NCBI GenBank assembly: GCA_029204225.1
Contig: CM055095.1
Location: forward strand, 71,465,617 to 71,529,616
Direction of reading: 5' to 3'
Source: Diphasiastrum complanatum
Taxonomy: Eukaryota > Streptophyta > Lycopodiopsida > Lycopodiales > Lycopodiaceae
Length of the DNA: 64,000 nt
Shown in pieces: positions 12,401 through 24,400 of the stretch. The position numbers and the translations under genes are program-made. The first letter of the stretch is position 1. Each line of letters opens with the position of its first letter. The notes under the pieces were generated by a model that had not been told where the DNA came from, did no database searches, and worked only from the letters and a program-made list of their open reading frames with translations.

Positions 12401-15400
12401 AGATCAGCGAGGGTAGGCAGGTACCAATCTCATTGGAGTCCTTTGCCTCGTTTTTTGGAGCCCCACATTTGCAATCAGATCAGCGAGCTACTCTACTCAA
12501 GGAACCGGAAATTTTGATGCCGTTTGGAGCTTCAAACTGGGATTTTCCGGGACAGCAGGTCTGAAAATTGGGTAAAAGAGCTGAGAGGGTTCCTCTTCGT
12601 AATTTCTTTGGAAGCACAGTCCTCAGAAACAGCTAAGTCTTCTTTCCTTCTTTGTACAATTGTAAATTAGTCTTTCTGACTTTTTTTCAGAAGTTAAGGT
12701 ACCTCTCTTTTAGTTTTGAAAATGACCACTCCTCAGGGACCTGATCAACCCTCGGAGAGAGGCATCGATGAACTTGAAACATAAGCCTTGGCTTTCAGTA
12801 AGGAGAAAGAACCGATGGAAATGGAAGAACAGGAATAGTTTGCCAAAGAACTCGACGAATTGGTGACCAAGGAGCAGTTTCTCCACTTGGTAACAGAAGT
12901 GGATGAACCGAAGTTGGCATTAGCCAATTTCAAGTCCAGTGTGGACGACTCGTTCGCTGAACTCAAAGGCTTGATTTTGAGTTCCGCGAAAGGAAGCTTT
13001 CCCTCCACTTCTTAGTTGTCCCCTTCTCCACTTCCATCAGTTTCGGGTGAGACTCTGCGGTCTCACCCCGGTGTCTTTAAAGACTTAAAGCCTCCTACTT
13101 TTATTGGGGAAGAGAAGGATAGAAATGCAGACATTCTACAAACCTTCCTCAGCAAAGGGAAGAACATTCATGCTCTTAAACAGACCCCTGACCATTTGCA
13201 AGCAATTGAGGCCAGTCTTTCCCTAGGGCCCATGGCCTATAAGTGGTGGTTAAATCTCCAGGAGACTGGGCAGACTCCCTGGCCATGGAAGGCCTTTGAA
13301 GAAGCCTTCCTAAGAGAATTCCTACCGGAAAATGAACTTGATAGAGCCTGGAAAGCCTAGGAAAGAACAGTAATGGACAAGTCCCTAGTCCAATATATCT
13401 CGCAGTACCGAGAAGCAATTTTAAAAATTTAAAATATGGATGATTATCAGAAAATCAGAGGGTTTGTCTGTGGCCTCAAAGATGAATATAAAGTAGAGGT
13501 CCAGAGAAACTCGCCTACTACCCTTGAGCAAGCTCTCAGATATGCTCAAATCTATGATGATTCAGTGGGTAGGAAGAGGGCGAGACAACAACCCCTTTCT
13601 GAGCAGCCTCCTCAGAAAGACTTTCAATCTAAAAAGAAATTTTTAAAAAGAAAGAAAGAAGATAAAATCAAAGGTGAAGCTCCTCATAAACGCCCTTCAC
13701 TCATATAGCTCTTAAAACCAGAAGATTTTGAGAAAGCCAAACAAGAACGTTTGTGCTTTGTGTGTATGGGCAAGGGACACACAATCAGACAGTGTCCCAT
13801 GGGGCCTTTCACTAAAAAAGACAAAAAGATAAGAAACAAGTTCATCTTGTTCAGACTGTAAGTTTCCCCAGTGACTCGGCAGCTTCCGAGATCAAAGTGT
13901 ATCATGAAGACCATGAACACTGTTGCCAGCTAACCTCTGCAATGCTAGCGAGACCCTTCAACTTTGGGCCACATGACCTAGTACGTATGCACGGGAAAGT
14001 TGGTAACCAGTCAGTAAGAGTTATGGTTGATGATGGGGCAACCCATAATTTCATCAGCTACACCCTGGTTAAAAAACTTAAACTACCAGAAGTACCTAGT
14101 CAGCATAGGTACATAGTTTCACTAGCTAAGGGTGAAGATAAGAAAATTTGGGAAACTATGGCAAGTAACTTAAATCTTGGTATTCAGGGGTACCAAGATG
14201 AAATAAACTTTTAGATAATGCACCTGGATCGCACAGACATTGTTCTCGGGAGAGATTGGCTCTACAGTTTAGGACCTTCCCTCCACAGAAATTATCAGGA
14301 GAACACCCTCAGCTTTCAGCATAAAGGCCGAGAGATCCAGTTGCATGGGGAGCATGATGTTCCCAACAGTCCTATGGTCTGCAGTTTAGAGCTCTGTCAG
14401 CTAATCAGAGACGACGACCATCATGTATTCTTATGTGACTTTCAGTTTATTCCTGAAGTTTCTATTTCCAGTTCTTTACAACAGAAAATCTGTAAATTAG
14501 AAACTTTATTGTCTAAATTTAAAGATGTTTTTCCTGAAGATTTGCCACATGGTTTGCCACCTAGCAGAGAGGTAGATCATGTAATAAACCTAGTACCAGG
14601 TATAGCACCTGTTTCTAAGCCTCCGTATCGGGTCAGCTGAACAGAGGATGAAGAAATAACTAGGCAGTTAACAGATTATCTTGGGAAAGGCCAAATTCAG
14701 ACCAATAGTTCACCATGGGCCTCACCAGTCCTTTTGGTGAAAAAGAAAGAGGGGTCTATGCATCTTTGCGTAGATTACAGAGCCCTCAATAAAGTCACAA
14801 TTAAGAATAAATACCCTATGCCTCAGGCAGACGAGTTGTTTGATCAACTCGACAGGGCTAAGTTTTTCAGTAAAATAGACCTCAGATCGGGATATCATCA
14901 ATTCCGTATTAAGTCAGAAGATGTCCCGAAAACAACTTTTAGGACTCGTCATGGTCATTATGAGTTTAAGGTGATGCCATTTGGGTTCACAAATGCTCCA
15001 GCTACCTTTATGACTTTGATGAACAGTGTCCTCAGACCATACTTGGGTAAGTTTGTAGTCGTATTTTTAGATGACATCCTCGTCTACAGTAAAACGAGGA
15101 AGGAGCATCTAAGACACCTCAAAAAGCTGTTTCGACTGTTCAGAAAGCATAAGCTTTTTGCTAAAGAATCTAAGTGTGAATTCTTTGTTGAAGAAGTGGC
15201 ATATTTGGGTCACATTATCTTCGCAGAAGGGATTAAGATGGACCCGAATAAGGTTAAAGCCATACTCAGTTGGCTAAGACCTCAAAATATTTTGGAACTT
15301 CAGATCTTTCTTGGTTTGGCGGGATATTACAGACAATTTGTCAAGGAATATGCTCAGATAGCAGTTCCTATGACAAATCTTCTCAAGGGGAAGGGAAAGG

Positions 15401-18400
15401 GGTTCATTTGGGAGTCCGCACAACATGAGAGCTTTGATGCTCTCAAAACAGCCTTAGCTACCGCACCAGTTTTAAAAGTCGTTGACCCCACCCAATCAGC
15501 CATTTGTGGTCGAGACAAATGCTAGTGACTTTGCAGTTGGTGCTGTGCTAACTCAAAGTGGACGACCAGTTGCGTTCGAGAGTAAAAAACTCGAGCTAGC
15601 TCAGACTAGGTACAATGCCTATGAAAAGGAACTCTTCTCTATAGTCCATGCCCTTATGACTTGGAGGCATTATTTGTATGGTGCCAACTTTGAGGTCTTG
15701 ACAGACCATGAAAGTCTCAGATACCTTTGCAATGAACCTGAGCTTAGAGGTCGGAAAGCTTGTTGGGCAGAGTTGATGCAAGAGTTTGATATGTCTATCA
15801 GATATAGACGGGGAAAATTCAATACAGTAGCAGATGCCCCTAGTAGAATGCCTATGATAAACGAGCTGAGTTTTACTCAGATTCGTAATGAGCTACTCGA
15901 GTCCTTGAGAGGGAAGTGCCAGCAGGATGCATTCTTCTCTACTATCTAGAACTCAGTCCAGAGCAGACAGTTACAGACTCCAGAACCAGTTCCCGGGGCT
16001 GGTGCCAGTTCATCCAAGATACGGCAGCTTCCGTTGAGGATGATGATGAGTCCGAGTATACGTTAGATGACGTTGAGGATTCTGAGCCTGTATTACCCAA
16101 GCAAACCCTAGTGGTCGAGGGTCCTCCATCAGAGCCTTCACGACCATCAACATCATCAGTTGCTGGTGCTTCGTCGACAGAGGCAGGTCCTAGCATGAGA
16201 GGCACAACACATATCACGCCATTCTCAGATACACCCCCTGTTGGCCCATCTACTACCATAGGGCATGTCAGACCTCAGCCGCATACCACTGCACATTAGA
16301 GACATGTTAGGCTCAGAGCTTCTCATTAAACTACGTTGGATAGAGGGTGGCAGAGGCGCCAACACGAGATTTGCACGGGACTGGTGGCCCAGTATTTTGA
16401 CAAGGCTAGCTTTCCTTTTGCCATTGTTAACACTCACGTGTTTAGAGAGATTATGCTCTAGTTGGCATCAGTGGATGCTTCATGGAGGCCTCCCAAAAGA
16501 GAGGTGATATGCACGTCTCCTATGTCAAAAGCAAGAGACCGTTAGACGAGAGTTGAGTCTTATTCTAGCAGCCTGGGAGACATAAGAATCTATTTTACCT
16601 TTTGTCATTTTCATTTCAGAAGTTTCTTTCACATTTGTTGCATCTTGCTTGTATGTTTAGATGCCTCTCTATATGGTGTTTGATATGGCAGGTGTGGTTT
16701 CATACGACAAGTGTAGAGCCTAACTTATGTATGATCGAATTTGTTTTGCAGTTACGGTTGCTCCATATTGTCCGATAGATGGACTGACACTCGTGACAGA
16801 TCCATTGTGAACATCATGGTTTCCTGCCCTCCTGGTATTGTTTGTTAACAAGGAGTGGATGCCACTCGTGAGGGTGTAGCTATCTCCGTAGAGTTCATCT
16901 ATGATGCAGTGAACTCATCTATCCAGGAGATTAGTGGTCGAGCATGTGGTTCAAGTTGTCACAGACAACGCCATGAACTGCAGGCAGATGGGAGAGTTGT
17001 TGATGCATGAGCACCCCGCCATTGTGTGGATACCATGTGCTATGTACTCTGTCGATCTTCTGGTCCATGATATGTGGGCACTGATCCATGAGGTATATTT
17101 TCTTAGCCTTCTTTCCTATCTTTTATGTTGGTTTAGTGGTTGTCATTTCCTTACATTGTTCGACCCTTATTGAATTTGTATTGGGTGTTTGTCTTGCAGA
17201 TCATGGCTCATGCCAGGCATGTTGTTAGTTTCGTTACAAGGAAGAAGCGTATGCTGGCCTTGTTTCGCAGCTTCTCACCCCTGGATCTTAGGAAGCTGGC
17301 ACCCACTCAGTTTGGCTACTACTTTGTGGTTCTCGAGCAATTGGTGGGTGTGCGAGACCATTTGCGAAGGATGGTGGCCAGCCCTAGATTCGGACCAGTT
17401 TAGATGTTGTAGGGAGGATGCCACTCATTTTTTGACGACTGTGTTTGGAGGTAAGTTTTAGACATGGGCATCCGAAGCTCATTGAGGTGCTGAGGCATAT
17501 ATTCTATGTGTTGCGCCTAGTAGACTGAGAGGGGTACACTCTCGGTCTCATATATGAGTTTATGGACCTCATTGGAGAGGTGCTGGCTAGATCTCACTTG
17601 GACAAGGCCAGGTCCAATTCCTATCCCGTGTCTATGATGTGTTTTAATTTCGGCTTTTGAATTTGAATGACAAATGACTAATGATTGTAATGCATCTTAT
17701 GTTGTTTTTGCAAGAGGCAGGAGCCGATAGACATTTCGCAGGAGAGGTGGGATTACTTCCGTAGACCCATCCACGCAGTGGCCCACATGTTGCACCCCCT
17801 GTGGTGCACCGACAGATGGCGAGATGACCAAGAGCTCCACCGAGGATGGGTGGAGTATACAAAGCGAGTTTGTCCATGACCAGATATTCTAGAAATTTTT
17901 TTAGTGGAACTCTAGAGTGCGTTGATGATTCATGCCCATATGATTCATGCTTTTACACACATTGACATGTGAAATGGTCCTTTTGCCATCAGGTTAGCGC
18001 CTTAGCAACCTCGAGGTAGACTTGCTAAAGTTTGAGCGATGCATTTTGCATGGGGCCAGTGCATGCGGAGGGAGGACCAGCTGTGTCCTGTGATATGGTA
18101 GCGTTGTCAAGGCTGCTCCATGCTAGATCTCCAGCATATGGTGGAGAGAGTGCTGTCTCAAGACTATGCAGCTTTCGCTTGTGAGCAGAATTGGAGCACA
18201 CTTGGTCCATGCGTCACACAAAGAGGAGGAATCGGCTCTCGATCAATCAGTGCAAACGGCTGGTGTACATTTCCAGCAATGCATGGATGCCATGATGCTA
18301 CGTGACATTCGGAGAGTTGTTGGAGGTTACTTTATGTTTTAAATAGTTTTGATATGTATCAATTTTCGTCATTGTTAGTATCATTACATATCTTGTTAAC

Positions 18401-21400
18401 TCAACAATGAAACTTTCGTGATAACTCGGTTTCTATGGTGGTTGCAGGTGAACCTTGACTTGTGCATGCTCGACACTGACGCCATCGTTCCTTGAGGACC
18501 TCCTACGCAGGCCGAGATTGAGGATGATATCTTTCGGGAGCTGCACAGGTCTGCTCTGCACGACGCCACATTAGAGCAGCTGAGAAGAGACAAGATAGCA
18601 AGGAGGGAGATGAGGGGGGTTACGGGAGGAGGGAGAGGAGTATATCGTGGACTATGAAGAGGAGGAGTGGGTGGATGAGGATGAGGGGGTGGGATGATAT
18701 GGAGTAGTTGCTAGTGGACTTCAACGCAGAGACATAAGTGGAGCCACTTCCTCCTTTAGATAGGCTTGGGAGCGAGCTAGAGGTGTTATGAGGCGGACGG
18801 GTTTGGTTCATTGTATGTAGAGAGGAGCGGGGCACATAGTTGCATCGAATTGCGGTTTGCACTTTGAACCGTGATTCGAACCATTGAACATTCCGGGGCC
18901 GGTTCGAACCGGGACTGGTTAGAACTGGCCTGATAGCATTCTGGGCCAAGTCGGTCCAGGGACTAGAATAACGACCCAAAATATTGACAATGAGAGGGTC
19001 AGATGAGAAGGATCACAAATTTGTTGTGAAAGGTGATGAGGATTTGAGGTTAGACCAAAGAATCTTTCATCTTTCCCAGTATCTGAATCAACTCTTGAAT
19101 TGTTAAGTAAAAGACTAGAACCTTGTATTAAGCTCCTACCAAATGATTTGAAAAAACCCCTTATCTCTTTCAAATATGACAAGAGAAGCGGAAATAACAG
19201 GGGGGGAGATTTTCAAACAATCGACACGTTGGAATCGAGGTTCAAATTCAAAATCAATTTGAGTTGATAATGTTGCAAATTTTTAGCTAACATTGTTACT
19301 GAATGCAACTACTTCTGATATTTAGTTGGTTCTTTTCTCCCTAACATTTCATTGAGGGAATGTTACACTAGTTTTTAATTGCAACTATTTGTCAATCGCT
19401 CATCTCAATGACTTCCAATGTAACGTGTTGAATGTTAGAACTTCCTAAGTTACTAGTCCCCATGGGCCACAAAATTCAAGTAGAATCTCCCCAACAGGAA
19501 AATAAACCAAAAAAAAAAGTTCGAAACTTTTCCCGACTCGAATTTGCTGGTAACCTTGGTGGGGGGGGCATCACAGGCAGTTGCACATTAGGGCATAGGG
19601 CCTTCGCAAGGCGTGGGACTAGATACATTGGATACGCATGTACGTGGGGCTAGGGGACGACCTAGAGGTAGCAGCAAGGGAGGGGGGGGGATTGGAGGTG
19701 AGGCCCGGAGAGGTGAGTGAGACTGGAAAGAGGTAGAGGCAGGGGTAGGAGCAGGGGCACATGTAGACGCATGGGTAGAGGTTGTCCGACCTAGAGGTAG
19801 CAGCAAGGGAGGGGGGGGGGATTGGAGGTGAGGCCCGGAGAGGTGAGTGAGACTGGAAAGAGGTAGAGGCAGGGGTAGGAGCAGGGGCACATGTAGACGC
19901 ATGGGTAGAGGTTGTCCGAAATACGATTTTTTAAAATTTCTTTTGAAAAATTAAAAAAAAAGACAATATACAAAAAAAAAACCTTATTAGCAACAGCAAA
20001 AGAATTTACACACTGTCTAAAATAATTTACACTAAAAGAAACAAAATAAATCAGTAATTTTTTTTTAAACAAAAATTCAAAAAAATTTAGGCGCACGTTC
20101 TGGAAAACCCTAATGGGATTTCTCGGAACGTGCCATGCAACTTAGATATAAATTAATGTTGCAGCGGATCACATTCCGCTGCAATGGAGATCTGGAACGA
20201 GTGTTTTTCATAAAAGCTAATGAGGAAAACACTAAATGGCCTAAAAAAAACATTAATAGTAGCAAAAAAAAATTTACATATTCTCTAAACAATTTCACAC
20301 ACCAACAAATTTGTTTTTATGAAAAAATTTGAAAAAAATTTAGTGCACGTTTCAGTAAACCCGATGGGATTTCCATAAACACGTTTCAAATCGCGTTCAC
20401 TGATGGAGGTCTACAATGAAGTTATCATTTTGAAGTTTCGCTCTGGTGAAATGTTGTTGTACTTCAATATGTTTTGATCTACTGTGAAAAATTGGATTCT
20501 TTGCCAACTTGATGCAACTCTAGTTTTCACACCGAAGTACTATAGGTGTTTCTTCTTCCATATGAAGATCATGTAGAATTCTTCGTAACTGAATTGCCTC
20601 GCATGTTGCACTTGTAGTAGCTCGGTACTTTTTTTTGTAGATGATAATGCAATGGTTGGTAGTTTTTTTGAACTCCAAGTTATAGAACCTGATCCACATC
20701 AACATGCCTCTGCAATTGTTCATCATTTTGTCTTCCATAAAAGGATACCAAATTGTAATGTACCTTTAGTATATATGAATTTCCGCTTTGTAGCTTTCCA
20801 GTTGACCTACTTAGGCTTAGCCATTAAACTGACTAACCATATTAACAACATATGAAATATCTGGTCATGTAGTTCTTAGATAGATCAAGCTTCCAACAAG
20901 TTGTCTATATAACGTTTCATTTACATCTCGATCTTCCTCAACTTTCATAAGCTTACACCAATCATACGGAGTTGAGATAAATTTGCATTCTGACATCCCA
21001 AACTTTTCAAGAAGATCTTTCATGTCAAACTCTAATGAGGGATCTTTCTTAATATTTCGAATCAAAACTTGATTAGAACCTGTGATGATAAGATCACCAA
21101 CGTACATCACTACAATAACAATCTGATTATCTTTTACCATAACATCAAGTGTATGCTCTGTACTACTCCTCTGAAAACCTAGCTCCTCAAAGCATGTATC
21201 AATCCTCGTGTACTATGCCTTGGGTGCTTGCTTAAGTCCGTATAATGCCTTGTCCAATTGGTAGACCTCCTGTCATGTTACTACGTAACCCTCTGGCCAT
21301 TCCATATAGACTTCTTCCTCAAGAAAGTGTTGGAGGGTTTGGGATATCGAGGCAACCCTAACCATAGTTAATAAGTGAGAGGGATTTAGCACCCTGTGTG

Positions 21401-24400
21401 TGTAAGTCCAACCTGATGATCACATAGTTAATTGATTAGCTACAAGTTAATAAAAGGACTTTAGGCCTTTTTGCGGGACTTTTAATGTCGCAGGGCCTAA
21501 AAGTCAAGTTAGTGAATAAAAGGGGTTCCCACCAATTTTCAAAATGGTTCCCTCTAAAATTCAAATTCAAATAGTTGGGGAGGTAGAAATTGGCCAATAG
21601 GATTTGAGGCCAAAGTCCTAAAGTCCACTATATATAGTGGTAGTTAATGAATTTGGAAGATTCTTACGCTTAAGCATGCTCTTAGCAGTTTCCATAATAG
21701 AACGGTTCTTTGTTTTTGCAGCTCCATTTTGTTGAGGCATGTACTTGCAAATTGTCTCTTTATACCATTGTCCTTGCAAAACATTTGAAATTCTGTAGAA
21801 AGATATTTTCTCCCTTTATCTGAATGGAGTATCTTTATCTGTCTACTTGTTTCTTTTTCCACCCGTGGCTTAAACCAAGTAAAGCATCTGAATGCCTCAC
21901 CCTTATTCTTGACAAGATATGCCCATATCGTCCTAGAATAGTCATCCACAAACACCATAAAATAACTTGCTACACCATGAGACTTTGTTTTCATAGGACC
22001 ACACAAATCTGTATGAACAAGTTTTAGAATATTTCTTGCTCTAGTTGTTCTAGAAGAATTTTTTTTTGTCTATGATGCTTTCCTAAGACACCCACCCTTC
22101 ACCTCGCACTTATTCTTCTAACTATTCTGATCTATGTATATGTATTATCGCTAAATGCCCAACAATCGTTTTTTGGTTTCTTTTATTGCTTCTTGGTAGT
22201 TATATCATATGAAATCATCAAGCATGCTGGTCAAGTATAAAGTCAAGTGAAGGTCTGATGAAATTTTTCAAATAACGGCTTCCCTGACTTCAAGCCCTGA
22301 AACCCAGAAATACAATGTGTGCATAATCAAAGAAACAAATATTTATATTGCGAGCAAATATTGTTCTCGTTCTATAGTATGAAGTATGAACATTGACATC
22401 ATCCTTAATGGTGGCTTTGGTACGACGCTCGGAAAAGTCTGAGTCACATGACTGACATTTTCTGCTTTCATATGTTGATTTGACCATAGATCTACAAGAT
22501 TTTTAAGAAACTGTGATTCATATTTGAAATTGTGGTTCATATTTACTACTAGGAGGAACATGCAAAACTGGAATAATGGCGACTGTAACCCAGAGGTCAT
22601 AGTGAGATTGTAGCAAGTGAGCTTCTGCAGCATTTCTTATTCTGCATAAATTTATGAGAAAATTATGTGTGATGATTTTTGTATGGCATGCTACATACAT
22701 ATGCTTATGACGAATAAGTTTCCGTGTACGCATAGCAATCGTTCTTGAAAGAAAGGGATTGGGCTGTAAACATCGTTCACCATGATTAGGCAAAGAAACT
22801 CAAGAAGCTTCGTGCGAGACTTGTGGATTGACTGATTGTTATTGCTAGAATTCTCAAATTTTGTTCCTTGGGTGCAACTGCAGATTCTGGATTTGTTCCA
22901 GTTTTCACATATGCAGTTTTTGGATCCTCCCGTCAATTGGCAATTGGTCCTGTTGCTCTTGTCTCATTACTTGTATATAATTGCCTTTCTAAGATTAGTA
23001 AGCCTGATGAGGACAAAAAACGTGCAGAGCTTGCAGTGCTTCTAGCTCTTATGGTGGGTCTACTGCAGTGTCTAATGGGACTCTTAAGGTAACATCAATA
23101 ATAAGCCACATGTGGCCCGTAGCAGTTGTCACATTGTTATAGAAGTCTAATGATCATTTCTGCATGTCTCTCTATTGGTGTCTACTCTTTCTGTGTAGGG
23201 TAGAGAGTTTTTTAACTTCTATATCAAGGGAGTCCGTTAGCTCATAAATAAATGCTTCAGTAAATTGGTGCCTATCCAGTACTGTAGCTTTCCAAAAGAC
23301 TAGCCCATATCCCTACGTAGCTGAGATGCAGACAAGCGCAGTTTGAAAAAGTTTGATTTCAGGCACTGAATTTCGTGCATTAAATTCTTTGTTTCTTTAG
23401 ATTTCCACTGTAAGTGACCTTTGAATTCTTTGTGCTGTTTTATGCAGACTGATGCCAGGAAAGCAAGTTATGCACCAGTGTATTTTACAATTCTATTCTC
23501 GTATTATGAGCTGAAACTTCAAAGGTTTTAATTGTTGGCTGCAGATTAGGGTGGTTGATTCGTTTTGTTAGCCACTCAGTTATATCTGGATTCACGACAG
23601 CGTCTGCAATCATAATTGGTCTCTCACAAGCCAATTACTTTTTGGGATATGAAATCTCGAGAAGCAGCAACATTATACCTCTCATAAAAAGCATCATTGA
23701 TGGTTACAGAGAGGTTAAACTTCCACCAGTTTGCTGTGCATGGATGTTATCTTTATTGGAGGAAATTTTATCTTTTTATATAGACTCATTAAGATGCAGC
23801 TTAATGCTAATTTGAATTGCAAGTATTTAGAGGTCTGTGTGAAAATGAATCATGCAAGTGTTATTTGCTGCTGGATCTTGGTTGTTTGCTTTTTGGGAAT
23901 GTGTGACCTCCCTTCAGGAAGTTGTTTCTGGGGTGAGAGCAGTGTCTCTTTGGACATATAGTAGTCGCATCAATTGGCTAATGTTTGTTTGTTATAAGAA
24001 AATGTGTTGGAACATTTTTACAGCTTAGGCTCAAAAACACAAATTTTCTTCGACAAGAGAATCAGAAAATTTGACTACAGTGTCATAAACTGAACTCTGT
24101 TCTTGACCCTTGCCTTGGAGAAGCTTCCAGAGACTCCTAAGGGCATAAGTGAAACAGGCCCAATGAAGACTAGTCATAAGAGTCTATGGTCTGTCTTTCA
24201 TGTGCAAAAGGAAGGTAACATATGTATTTCAGTCGCTGGTGTCCTGTCCCAGTGGCTGAGTGGCAGCATTGGTGTTAGATTCTCTCATACCGCATAACTC
24301 CAGGTGCCGGTTAACCACAAGAGACCGAATGATTCATGTTCCACCCCGCCATAGGACCCAATCTAGGTCCACCCTCCATGCCCCTGCCTGTGACCGTAAC

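Larger units (their letters stand above)
11537..15949 (+). mobile_element. Gypsy chromovirus-like element, 3' truncated
   Basis: It has a 5' LTR (11537-11894), a tRNA-Met primer site, a long leader, gag (12722-13800), protease (13897-14214), RT (14218-15480) and RNase H (15482-15949). Integrase, chromodomain and 3' LTR are missing because the sequence changes to a hAT transposase remnant at about 15950. The element belongs to the same family as the one at 30457-40462. Gag is in frame 2 with several stops, protease and RT are in frame 1, and RNase H is in frame 2 again. Confidence 0.88.

Noticed and set aside
21328-21650. Possible solo LTR inside the Copia remnant
   Set aside because: It begins with TGTTGG and has a TATA-like box, but no CA end, target duplication or second copy was seen.
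22290-22936. Several overlapping minus-strand frames before exon 3
   Set aside because: No motif from any family and they overlap one another in different frames.
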